Shown here: positions 1-8,614 of the stretch, in pieces
How the letters are laid out: each line of letters starts with the position of its first letter
Position numbering within the stretch: the first letter of the stretch is position 1
NCBI GenBank assembly: GCA_016290775.1
Contig: JAEEVF010000007.1
Span: 98,071-162,070 of the forward strand
DNA from: Acetatifactor sp.
GTDB lineage: Bacteria > Bacillota > Clostridia > Lachnospirales > Lachnospiraceae
Length of the DNA: 64,000 nt
Reading direction: 5' to 3'
Notes under the pieces: generated by a model
Told to the model about the DNA's origin: nothing
Databases searched by the model: none
The model's input: only the letters and a program-made list of their open reading frames with translations
Made by a program: the position numbers and the translations under genes

Positions 1-1
1 A

Positions 2-496
2 GCTTTTTCCGAGGCGGAAGGAACCAATCCGTATGCGCTGGAATATGGCGACGGAAGGGCTCGGATCGAGGAATATTATCTCGTCGACGAACACGGCACG
101 CGTACGAACACGCTCCTAAAGGGCGCGGAATTCACGCTTTGCATGAAGGTGCGTTTCACGGAAGCGCTTGCGGCGCCGATCTTCGCGTTCACGGTAAAGA
201 ATGTGCAGGGCACGGAGATCACCGGAACTAATACCATGCTTGAGAAAGCCTTCTTGGAAGGCGTTAGCGCAGGACAGGTGAAGGAAGTGCGTTTTACGCA
301 GAAGGCAGACCTGCAGGGCGGAGAATACTTGTTATCCTTAGGCGTTACGGGATTTGACGGGGACGTTTTCCAGGTATATCACAGACTCTACGACGTCATA
401 AACATGACGATCGTGTCAGATAAGAATACCGTGGGATTCTACGACATGAATTCCAAGATCACGGTAGCAGATGCGGAAATGCCGAAGAAGGCGTAA
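2..496 (+). CDS. Wzt-type polysaccharide ABC exporter ATPase, C-terminal cargo-binding domain (5' truncated by window edge)
   Basis: The reading frame is open from base 2 to the stop at 494-496, so only the C-terminal ~164 residues are inside the window. The visible part is a beta-sandwich domain of the Wzt_C type, recognisable by FAFTVKNVQGTEITGTNT followed by strands alternating with short turns. In Wzm/Wzt exporters this domain sits behind the nucleotide-binding domain and recognises the finished end of the polysaccharide before export. The neighbouring methyltransferase-kinase and glycosyltransferases fit this role. An internal ATG at 143 is not the real start because homologous sequence continues upstream of it. 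The ATPase domain and the Wzm permease must lie left of the window. Confidence 0.8.
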   Translation, partial: AFSEAEGTNPYALEYGDGRARIEEYYLVDEHGTRTNTLLKGAEFTLCMKVRFTEALAAPIFAFTVKNVQGTEITGTNTMLEKAFLEGVSAGQVKEVRFTQKADLQGGEYLLSLGVTGFDGDVFQVYHRLYDVINMTIVSDKNTVGFYDMNSKITVADAEMPKKA

Positions 497-574
497 CGAA
501 AAGGCTGCGAAACGCCGAGGGAGGCGTGAACAAATTCCAACGGACAGACTGTTTTTGAAGGAGTAAGCGAAGTC

Positions 575-2839
575 ATGGGAATCAAGCTGGAAGGCTTAGA
601 AAACGAAATACATGAATTTGAGACCATCGGCAAGGTGACGCTGGATCTGAGAAAATACCCCGGGGAGGACCTTTACAGCGACGGCGCCGTGGAGGAAGAG
701 CTCCTTCGGATCGCGAGGGACCTTTCCCCCATTGAGTATGGCCGCGTGATCGACGACAGCGCAAGCTGGCCGATCCTTTATCACTTCTCATCGCAGCGTG
801 AAAACATTGTGGAGTGGATCCCGCTGAAAAGCACGGACAAGGTGCTGGACATTGGAAGCGGATGCGGTGCGGTTGCCGGTGCCTTGGCGAAGAAGGCTGG
901 GAGCGTGACCTGCGTGGATCTGTCGAGAATGCGCAGCAAGATCAATGCCTATCGTCATTCGGACTGCGAGAACCTTTCGATCAAGGTCGGGAATTTTAAG
1001 GACGTGGAGCCGGAGCTGGATCGGGACTTCGACCTGATCTGCCTGATCGGCGTTTTTGAATATGGCATCTCCTATATGGGCGGCGAAACGCCCTTTGAGG
1101 ATTTTTTGAAGATCATCAAGTCTCACGTAAAGCCCGGCGGACGCATCGTCATCGCAATCGAGAATAAGTTAGGCCTCAAGTACTTCGCGGGATGCAGGGA
1201 AGACCATATGGGGACCTATTTTTCAGGCATCACAAATTATGTGGACGGCGGGCATGCCAGAACCTTTAGCAAAAAGGGCTTGGAGAAGATCTTTGAAAAT
1301 GCCGGCGTGGGGGAATATCATTTCTACTACCCCTATCCGGATTACAAGTTTATGACGACGCTTTACAGCGACAAAAGGCTTCCCGCGAAGGGAGAACTGT
1401 CGAACAATCTTCGGAATTTCGATCGCGACAGGGTTCTTTTGTTTGATGAGAAGAATGCCTTTGACGGAATCTCGGAGGACGGGCTGTTCCCCGTGTTTTC
1501 CAATTCGTTCCTTGTGGTGATCGGGCCGGACTATCCGACAGAATATGCAAGATATTCCAATGACAGGGCGCCGCAGTTCCAGATCTGCACGGAGATCCTG
1601 AGCCGTCCCGCAAATAACGCAACCGCGAGCGTGGCTGGCGAGAAGGCGGATGTGACCCAGAGTGCCGCAGAAGCAAAGACGGCCGGCGAGAAGGCAGACG
1701 CGACCCAGAGTGCCGCAGAAGCAAAGACGGCAGGCGAGAAGGCGGATGTTGCGAAGAGCGGGCAGGGAGCAACGGTTCGCTATGTGCGTAAGCGTCCCTT
1801 AAGTGAGGAGGCGGCAGAGCACGTAACTGCCATGGTGGGTGCTTGTGAGAAACTGACGGAGCGTTTTGCCGACGGGGAGCTGGTGGTGAATCCCTGCAAG
1901 GCTTCGCAGGCGGACGGACTTCCTTGTGCAGAGTTCCCGTTTGAAAAGGGCGTGACGCTTTCGTCGATGCTGGATGAGGCCTTGGAGCGCGGGGACGAGG
2001 AGGAGTTCAAGAGACTCTTCCGGGAGTACCTTCGCAGGATCGATCATCGAAGCGACATGCCGGTCACGGATTTTGACCTGGTCTTCTCCAACATTTTGGT
2101 GGAGGGAGACACTTGGACGCTGATCGATTATGAATGGACCTTTGGTAAGGCCATGGAGACGAGGGAGCTTGCCTTCCGCGCCATCTATTGTTATCTTCTG
2201 GAGGATGAAAAGCGTGAGCGTCTGCCGCTGGACTGGGTGCTGGACGAGCTCAGGATCAAGCCGGAGGAGGCCGAAGGGTTCCGTCAGGATGAGCAGGAGT
2301 TCCAGAAATACGTGGAGGGTCCAAAGCTTTCCATGGCAAAGCTCCGCGAAAAAATCGGCAAAAAGGTCATTAAGCCCTGGAAATTGATCGAGAATTATCA
2401 GGATATGGAGCAGATCTGTCGCGTCCAGGTATATGAGGACCGCGGAAATGGCTATAGTGAGGAGACTTCTTACTTCGTCAAGGATGCATATGTCACCGAC
2501 AAGCAGGTCGAGATCTCCCTAACGGTGAGCGGCGACGTAAAGACGCTTCGGATCGATCCTGTCATGGACTGTTGCATGGTCAAACTTTTGGAGCTTACCT
2601 GGAACGGCGAAAGGATCCCGGTGGAGAAAAAGAAGGTGCTCCTTTTGAACGGCCGGAGCAGTGGCGGAGAAAAGCCTACCATTGTCTTTGCCACGGAGGA
2701 TCCCAATCTCGGGATCGATCTTAGCATGTTAACGCCAAAGGCTCAAAACGTACTTTACGCCTCCATGGAGGTGACAAGGATCCCGATGCAGATGGCGGAG
2801 GATCTGTGCGCTGCCTTGGCGAAGCATATACGGTTGTAG
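575..2839 (+). CDS. Bifunctional methyltransferase-kinase-like protein, probable polysaccharide chain terminator (WbdD-like)
   Basis: This 754-residue protein has a class I SAM-dependent methyltransferase domain at about 75-210, with the SAM-binding loop VLDIGSGCG at 90-98. A second domain at about 420-560 resembles aminoglycoside-phosphotransferase/kinase folds: D499-F-D501 and N506 in DFDLVFSNIL, then D518-Y-E520, would be the catalytic base, metal-binding Asn and metal-binding Asp. The two parts are joined by a low-complexity linker (about 350-395) containing a 16-residue repeat. In E. coli O9a, WbdD combines a methyltransferase and a kinase to cap the glycan, and the cap is recognised by the Wzt C-terminal domain. 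Here the gene directly follows a Wzt_C-encoding gene, which supports the same job. The start has an upstream GGAG. The kinase assignment is by motif only. Confidence 0.65.
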   Translation: MGIKLEGLENEIHEFETIGKVTLDLRKYPGEDLYSDGAVEEELLRIARDLSPIEYGRVIDDSASWPILYHFSSQRENIVEWIPLKSTDKVLDIGSGCGAVAGALAKKAGSVTCVDLSRMRSKINAYRHSDCENLSIKVGNFKDVEPELDRDFDLICLIGVFEYGISYMGGETPFEDFLKIIKSHVKPGGRIVIAIENKLGLKYFAGCREDHMGTYFSGITNYVDGGHARTFSKKGLEKIFENAGVGEYHFYYPYPDYKFMTTLYSDKRLPAKGELSNNLRNFDRDRVLLFDEKNAFDGISEDGLFPVFSNSFLVVIGPDYPTEYARYSNDRAPQFQICTEILSRPANNATASVAGEKADVTQSAAEAKTAGEKADATQSAAEAKTAGEKADVAKSGQGATVRYVRKRPLSEEAAEHVTAMVGACEKLTERFADGELVVNPCKASQADGLPCAEFPFEKGVTLSSMLDEALERGDEEEFKRLFREYLRRIDHRSDMPVTDFDLVFSNILVEGDTWTLIDYEWTFGKAMETRELAFRAIYCYLLEDEKRERLPLDWVLDELRIKPEEAEGFRQDEQEFQKYVEGPKLSMAKLREKIGKKVIKPWKLIENYQDMEQICRVQVYEDRGNGYSEETSYFVKDAYVTDKQVEISLTVSGDVKTLRIDPVMDCCMVKLLELTWNGERIPVEKKKVLLLNGRSSGGEKPTIVFATEDPNLGIDLSMLTPKAQNVLYASMEVTRIPMQMAEDLCAALAKHIRL
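1632..1757 (+). repeat. 48-bp in-frame tandem repeat, about 2.5 copies
   Basis: Inside the methyltransferase-kinase gene a 48-bp unit encoding GEKADATQSAAEAKTA is repeated about two and a half times with only a few base changes. It forms the Ala/Glu/Lys-rich hinge between the two domains. Such in-frame repeats can change copy number by slippage and so alter linker length. Confidence 0.85.
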
Positions 2840-2913
2840 CAGAGTGCGCTTGGGGTAACACACTCTGCATATGGTTTGTTGTCGGATACGGAAGGTATCA
2901 GAGGGGAATAACA

Positions 2914-4830
2914 TTGGGTATTAAGGGTGTGATGAAAAAGCTGGGGGAAGTTCCCAGCGTCATAAGCTATGAATCAGAGCTTAAGTCCATGAAGGGCCAA
3001 TATAGTGAGTGGCTTTTTTGGCAGGAGCAGGATCAGAAAATGAAAGAGGATGCCGGCGGCGCTGCCTTGGAAGGCGCGCATGAAAGCTATTTTGGAAGTC
3101 GGCCGCTCCGCGCGGTGCAGACCTATTTCCTCGATCATCCGAACACATTGATCTTGTATGGAGATGAGGACGCCAAGGGTAAGGACGGAAAGCCCGCGGA
3201 TCCTTGGTTTCGGCCGATCTGGTCGCCGGAGCGCCTGGAAAGCTGTTTTTATTTCGGGAGTCTGATCGCCATCCGCAAGACGTTTCTTGAGGAAGGTATG
3301 CCTGACTGGCAGCAGGTTCTGGGACCCTTTGAGATGAAGTCTGAACAGACGTCGGGGAAGGAAAAGGAGGATTCCGGTGCAAAGGTAATGAGCGGTCCCG
3401 CGATCATCTTTGTCAATGAAGCGCCGGATGAGACCTATCGCACCGCGATTTTTTCGCTCTGCGAAAGGGCAGGAGGCTGGAAGAAGGGTTGTAAGAGCAT
3501 TTCGCACCTTGCAGGGATCCTGTATCACTGCAGCTCCAAGGAAAAGCTGGCGGCCTTTGCAGATCCGTTTTCCGGCTATCGCAGGATGGAAACCTATCTG
3601 AAGGCATCCATTTCCGCGATCATTCTGACGAAGGATCATCCCGAGCTTTTGGAAAAGTGCGTTGAAGCACTCCACACGGCTTGCAGCGGCAAGGAGCCCA
3701 TTTTCCACGAGGTCATCGTGGTAGATAACGGCAGCAGCAGGGAAAACCGTGAGAAATTGGAAAAATTGCCTGGGATCACCTATCTGTACGAGCCCATGGA
3801 ATTTAACTTCTCCAAGCTTTGCAACATTGGCGCAAAGCATGCGAAGAGCGAGATCCTTTTGTTTCTCAACGACGACGTTGAGCTTCGCATGGAAAGTCAC
3901 CTCGAGCAGATGATCCGCCTTGCGCAAAGACCTGGCGTCGGCAGCGTGGGCCTAAAGCTTTATTATCCGAATTCCACAAAGATCCAGCACGTGGGCGTCA
4001 CGAACCTGCCCACGGGGCCAGTGCATAAGCTTCTTTACCTCGAAGATGAGCCAGATTATTACTTCGGCAGGAACCGCGGCTGGCACAACGTACTTGCCGT
4101 TTCGGCGGCCTGCGTGATGATGCGCGCGGCAGTCTTTTGGGAGGCCGGCGGCTTTGAGGAAAGCCTTTCGGTAGCATATAATGACGTCGCGCTTGGCTTC
4201 AAGCTTTTCGAGCTTGGATATCGCAATGTCTGCGCATGCAATTCGTTTGCATATCATCACGAATCCATGACCCGCGGAAGCGACGAGGATGAAAAGAAAA
4301 AGATCCGCCTCATGGCGGAGCAGGAGCGCTTGTACAAGCTATTCCCTGCCTTTGCGGGAAAGGATCCTTATTACTCACCGTATCTTGGCAGGTTGGCCGT
4401 GGACACGCAGATCCGTCCGGCCTATGAAACCTCCAAGAACGCATGTCAGACCATGTTCCCGAAGCCCTTTGAGGAAGTTTCGGGCTTCCGCATGGATCCG
4501 TGCCTGAACATGGTGGTGGAGGAGCAAAGAGGCAATGAGATGACGGGATATGTCATCGTCCTCGGCGACGACAATGCCTGCTACGATCGCTTTATCGTGT
4601 TTGAGAAGGATTCCGGGCAGCGTTATGGTGAAACGCTGAATGAGCAGTACAGGCCGGACCTTGTGGAGAAGATGCCGGATCAGATGCACGTAGCGCTGAG
4701 CGGCTTCTGGCTTCATCTGGAAGAGGGGGCTCTCCCTCCCGGAAATTATCGCGTGGGATGCTTTGCGACCAGAAAGGTTGGAAACTTAAAGCTCTTCTAC
4801 TGGAGCAAGCACATTCTGCGGATCATTTAA
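2914..4830 (+). CDS. GT2 family glycosyltransferase
   Basis: The protein is about 638 residues. The N-terminal ~230 residues are a poorly recognisable region. A GT2 (GT-A fold) domain follows at about 232-440, with SAIILTKDHPELLEKC, a nucleotide-sugar-binding LFLNDDVEL (Asp near 320-321) and VGSVGLKLYYPN. A C-terminal ~120-residue module has no clear assignment. The reading frame extends upstream into the preceding gene, but the best start is TTG at 2914, 6 bases after GAGGGGAA; ATG at 2932 is the alternative. It belongs to the polysaccharide locus and probably adds a sugar to the growing chain. Donor and linkage cannot be read from sequence. Confidence 0.8.
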   Translation: MGIKGVMKKLGEVPSVISYESELKSMKGQYSEWLFWQEQDQKMKEDAGGAALEGAHESYFGSRPLRAVQTYFLDHPNTLILYGDEDAKGKDGKPADPWFRPIWSPERLESCFYFGSLIAIRKTFLEEGMPDWQQVLGPFEMKSEQTSGKEKEDSGAKVMSGPAIIFVNEAPDETYRTAIFSLCERAGGWKKGCKSISHLAGILYHCSSKEKLAAFADPFSGYRRMETYLKASISAIILTKDHPELLEKCVEALHTACSGKEPIFHEVIVVDNGSSRENREKLEKLPGITYLYEPMEFNFSKLCNIGAKHAKSEILLFLNDDVELRMESHLEQMIRLAQRPGVGSVGLKLYYPNSTKIQHVGVTNLPTGPVHKLLYLEDEPDYYFGRNRGWHNVLAVSAACVMMRAAVFWEAGGFEESLSVAYNDVALGFKLFELGYRNVCACNSFAYHHESMTRGSDEDEKKKIRLMAEQERLYKLFPAFAGKDPYYSPYLGRLAVDTQIRPAYETSKNACQTMFPKPFEEVSGFRMDPCLNMVVEEQRGNEMTGYVIVLGDDNACYDRFIVFEKDSGQRYGETLNEQYRPDLVEKMPDQMHVALSGFWLHLEEGALPPGNYRVGCFATRKVGNLKLFYWSKHILRII

Positions 4831-4845
4831 GAAAAGGATTGCAAC

Positions 4846-6810
4846 ATGTCGGAACTTGATTACAAAGAGCTATATGAAAAAGAGGCACAAAAATGCGCGC
4901 AGCTTGCCGGACAGGTGGCGGAGCTCGAGATGAAAAACGAAGAGCTCACCTGGAACCTTGGAAGGATCAAGGGCAACATCCTTTGGAGGATGACGGGGCC
5001 GCTTCGCAAGTGCATCCACTGGGGCATTCGTCAAAGGGACAGGCTGAAAAACTGTGGCAGCATCAAGGGCGTTTTCCGCAAGATGGATCAAAAAAAGCTC
5101 GAGCATGCAGCCATGAAGGCGCTTGGCACGGACAGCTTTCCTTCGAAGGAGCAGGCTGAGGCAGAGCGCGCCGCGGTCTTCCCGAGGATGGTAAAGATCA
5201 GCATTTTGGTGCCTCTTTACAACACGCCAAAGGAATTTTTGGTGGAGATGATCGAGTCCGTGACGGGGCAGACCTACGCAAACTGGGAGCTTTGCCTTGC
5301 GGACGGTTCGGACGCGGAGCATGCTTACGTCGGTGAGACCTGTCTGGAATATGCCGCCAAGGCGGGCGGCAGGATCGTCTACAAAAAACTGGACAAGAAC
5401 ATGGGCATCTCAGGCAATACCAATGCCTGCCTAACCCTTGCGAGCGGCGAATTCATCGGCCTGTTTGACCATGATGACGTGCTACACCCCTCCGTGCTTT
5501 ATGAATATGTCAAGGCGATCAATGAGCAGGGCGCGGATTATCTTTACTGCGACGAGATCACCTTTAAGAGCGGCGACATCAACAAGATGCTAACGCTTCA
5601 CTTCAAGCCGGATTACGCGCCGGACAACTTGCGCGCGAACAACTACATCTGTCACTTTAGCGTGTTCTCAAGAGAGCTTTTGGACGGCACGGAGCTTTTC
5701 AGGACGCAGTTTGACGGAAGCCAGGATCACGACATGATCCTGCGTCTGACCGACAACGCAAAGAAGATCGTGCACGTGCCGCGCGTCATGTATTACTGGC
5801 GTTCTCACGCAGGAAGCGTGGCTTCAGGCATCGAGGCGAAGCCATATGCCATCGCCGCGGCCAAGGGTGCCGTTGCGGAGCACTTGAAAAAGCATGGGTT
5901 TGAAGGATTCGCGATCAGCAGTACCCGTGCCTTCGCGACGATCTTCCGCATTCAGTATCAGATCCTTGGCCATCCCAAGATCAGCATCGTGATCCCGAAT
6001 AAGGACCACGTGGAGGACTTAAAGCGTTGCGTTACCAGCATTTTGGAAAAGTCCACCTATGACAATTTTGAGATCATCATCGTTGAGAATAACAGCGAGA
6101 CCAGCGAGATCAAGGATTATTACAAGACGCTGGAAGGGAACGAAAAGATCAAGATCGTGACCTACGAGGGAGGCTTCAACTACTCCGCGATCAACAATTT
6201 TGGCGTGCGCTTCGCGGACGGCGAGTATATTCTTCTTCTCAACAATGACACGCAGGTCATTACGCCGAATTGGCTCGAAGAGCTTTTGATGTACGCACAG
6301 CGCAAGGACGTGGGCGCCGTGGGAGCAAAGCTTTACTACGGAGATCACACGATCCAGCACGCAGGCGTGATCCTGGGGCTTGGCGCACACAGGACCGCAG
6401 GCCATTGCCATTACAAGCAGGAGCGCCAGAACTTGGGCTACATGGGAAGGCTTTGTTATGCGCAGAACTTCAGCGCGGTGACGGGCGCCTGCCTCATGGT
6501 GAAAAAAGCCCTGTACGAGGAAGTGGGCGGACTCGACGAGAGCTTTGCGATTTCCTTAAATGACGTGGACTTTTGCTTAAAGCTTCGGGAGAAGGGACTT
6601 CTCAACGTGTTCACGCCGTTCTGCGAACTGTTCCACTTCGAGTCGACCTCGCGAGGGCTGGATGACCAGGGCGAGAAGGCGGAAAGATATAACAAAGAAT
6701 CCGAACGGTTCAGAGAGAAGTGGAAGGCAGTGCTGGAGGCGGGAGACCCTTATTACAATCCCAATTTCTCGCTGGATAAGAGTGATTTTTCCTTAAAAAC
6801 GTTTTCATAA
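4846..6810 (+). CDS. Tandem-domain GT2 glycosyltransferase
   Basis: At 654 residues this protein carries two GT2 domains in one chain. The first begins near residue 117 (KISILVPLYNTPKE) with a DHDD metal/donor motif at about 208-211. The second begins near 378 (KISIVIPNKDHVEDL) with LNNDT near 465-469 and a typical acceptor-side GLDESFAISLNDVDFCLK. Two active sites suggest it adds two residues or makes alternating linkages. A short N-terminal charged segment (about 1-45) may form a coiled coil. The gene starts 15 bases after the previous stop, so it is almost certainly co-transcribed. Confidence 0.87.
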   Translation: MSELDYKELYEKEAQKCAQLAGQVAELEMKNEELTWNLGRIKGNILWRMTGPLRKCIHWGIRQRDRLKNCGSIKGVFRKMDQKKLEHAAMKALGTDSFPSKEQAEAERAAVFPRMVKISILVPLYNTPKEFLVEMIESVTGQTYANWELCLADGSDAEHAYVGETCLEYAAKAGGRIVYKKLDKNMGISGNTNACLTLASGEFIGLFDHDDVLHPSVLYEYVKAINEQGADYLYCDEITFKSGDINKMLTLHFKPDYAPDNLRANNYICHFSVFSRELLDGTELFRTQFDGSQDHDMILRLTDNAKKIVHVPRVMYYWRSHAGSVASGIEAKPYAIAAAKGAVAEHLKKHGFEGFAISSTRAFATIFRIQYQILGHPKISIVIPNKDHVEDLKRCVTSILEKSTYDNFEIIIVENNSETSEIKDYYKTLEGNEKIKIVTYEGGFNYSAINNFGVRFADGEYILLLNNDTQVITPNWLEELLMYAQRKDVGAVGAKLYYGDHTIQHAGVILGLGAHRTAGHCHYKQERQNLGYMGRLCYAQNFSAVTGACLMVKKALYEEVGGLDESFAISLNDVDFCLKLREKGLLNVFTPFCELFHFESTSRGLDDQGEKAERYNKESERFREKWKAVLEAGDPYYNPNFSLDKSDFSLKTFS

Positions 6811-6837
6811 AAGAATTCATCAAAGGAGGTACGAACT

Positions 6838-8520
6838 ATGTACAAACAGGAGTATGATCGTTGGGCAGCATTTGACTTGGAGGACCCGGATCTTCTGCCG
6901 GAGCTCTTAAAGGTCAAGGATAATGACGAGGAGATCAAGGATCGCTTTGCCGTTTCCCTGCAGTTTGGTACGGCGGGTCTTCGCGGCACGCTGGGCGCAG
7001 GCACGAACCGCATGAATGTCTGGGTGGTGCGCCAGGCAACGCAGGGCCTTGCAAATTGGGTGCTCACGCAGGGCGGAAATCAGACGGTTGCGATCTCTTA
7101 CGACAGCCGCTTAAAGAGTGACATTTTTGCCAAGGAGGCAGCAGGCGTGCTTGCAGCAAACGGCATCAAGGTGCGCATCTATGACGCGCTGATGCCCGTG
7201 CCCGCACTGTCCTTTGCAACCAGATTCTATAAATGCAATGCCGGCATCATGGTGACGGCATCCCACAACCCTTCCAAGTACAATGGTTATAAGGCCTATG
7301 GCCCCGACGGATGCCAGATGACGGATGACGCTGCGGCGATCGTATATGCTGAGATCCAAAAGACCGACGTGCTGACCGGCGCCAAGGTGATGAGCTTTGC
7401 GGAAGGCGTGGAGCAGGGTCTGATCCGCTTTGTCGGCGACGATTGCAAGAAGGCCTTTTACGAGGCAATCGAGGCAAGGCAGGTTCGTCCCGGTCTGGCA
7501 AAGACTTCCGGCCTGAAACTTGTTTATTCGCCCTTAAACGGCACGGGTCTCGTTCCCGTGACCAAGATCCTGCATGACATGGGCATCGACGACGTGACGA
7601 TCGTTCCCGAGCAGGAATATCCGAGCGGTTACTTTACCACCTGTCCTTATCCGAACCCTGAAATCTTTGAGGCTTTGAAGTACGGCCTGGAGCTTGCAAA
7701 GGAAACGGGGGCAGACCTGATGCTGGCAACCGACCCTGACGCAGACCGCGTGGGCATTGCCATGAAGTGCCCTGACGGCAGCTACGAGCTGGTTTCCGGT
7801 AATGAAATGGGCGTGCTCCTTCTGGATTATATCTGCGCCGGCCGCATTGAAAAGGGCACCATGCCCAAGAACCCCGTGGCCGTGATGAGCCTTGTTTCGA
7901 CGCCCCTTGCGGACGCCGTGGCAGCACATTATGGCGTGGAGCTTCGCCACGTTCTGACGGGCTTTAAGTGGATCGGCGACCAGATCGCAAAGCTTGAGGC
8001 AGCAGGCGAGGTGGACCGCTTCATCTTTGGCTTCGAGGAGAGCTATGGCTATCTTGCAGGCCCTTACGTGCGTGATAAGGACGCCGTGATCGCTTCCATG
8101 CTGATCTGCGAGATGGCAGCATATTATCGCAGCATCGGATCCTCCATCAAGCAGCGCCTTGAGGAGATCTACGCGCAGTACGGCAGATACCTGAACAAGG
8201 TAGATTCCTTCGAATTCCCCGGCCTGTCCGGCATGGACAAGATGGCAGCGATCATGAAGGGACTTCGTGAGAACGCACCGAAGGATTTCGCAGGCATCGC
8301 AGTAACGAAGGTGACGGATTACAATAAGCCTGAGGAGACTGGACTTCCGAAGGCAAACGTGCTGATCTATGGCCTTGAGGATGGTTCGACCGTGATCGTT
8401 CGTCCTTCCGGAACGGAGCCGAAGATCAAGATCTACTTTACGACCAAGGGTAAGGACCTCGCCGAGGCACAGGCCAAGAAGGACATGCTGGCTGAGGCCG
8501 CAAAGGCAATCCTGGCGTAA
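6838..8520 (+). CDS. Alpha-D-phosphohexomutase (phosphoglucomutase/phosphomannomutase), copy 1
   Basis: A 560-residue enzyme of the phosphohexomutase superfamily that interconverts hexose 1- and 6-phosphates. All four signatures are present: the phosphoserine loop TASHNPSKYNGYK (Ser142), the Mg-binding DPDADRVG, the sugar-specificity loop GFEESYGYL, and the phosphate-binding RPSGTEPKIK near the C-terminus. A strong AAAGGAGG lies 8 bases before the ATG. It sits among glycosyltransferases and probably supplies glucose-1-phosphate or mannose-1-phosphate for nucleotide-sugar synthesis. GlcP or ManP preference cannot be told from motifs. Confidence 0.92.
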   Translation: MYKQEYDRWAAFDLEDPDLLPELLKVKDNDEEIKDRFAVSLQFGTAGLRGTLGAGTNRMNVWVVRQATQGLANWVLTQGGNQTVAISYDSRLKSDIFAKEAAGVLAANGIKVRIYDALMPVPALSFATRFYKCNAGIMVTASHNPSKYNGYKAYGPDGCQMTDDAAAIVYAEIQKTDVLTGAKVMSFAEGVEQGLIRFVGDDCKKAFYEAIEARQVRPGLAKTSGLKLVYSPLNGTGLVPVTKILHDMGIDDVTIVPEQEYPSGYFTTCPYPNPEIFEALKYGLELAKETGADLMLATDPDADRVGIAMKCPDGSYELVSGNEMGVLLLDYICAGRIEKGTMPKNPVAVMSLVSTPLADAVAAHYGVELRHVLTGFKWIGDQIAKLEAAGEVDRFIFGFEESYGYLAGPYVRDKDAVIASMLICEMAAYYRSIGSSIKQRLEEIYAQYGRYLNKVDSFEFPGLSGMDKMAAIMKGLRENAPKDFAGIAVTKVTDYNKPEETGLPKANVLIYGLEDGSTVIVRPSGTEPKIKIYFTTKGKDLAEAQAKKDMLAEAAKAILA

Positions 8521-8572
8521 GTAATTGGCATAAAGAATTGGCGTAAGCAAGCAATACAAAAGACTAAAAAGC

Positions 8573-8599
8573 GAAAGCTCCCCGCTTTGGGGAGCTTTC
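8573..8599 (+). other. Strong stem-loop between the two mutase genes
   Basis: An 11-bp perfect stem (GAAAGCTCCCC / GGGGAGCTTTC) closes a 5-base loop. No T-run follows (TCTGG), so it is not a canonical terminator; it may act as a transcript-stabilising or partial-termination hairpin within the operon. The ribosome-binding site of the second mutase starts 5 bases later. Confidence 0.6.
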
Positions 8600-8614
8600 T
8601 GGTGGAGGAAGAAA

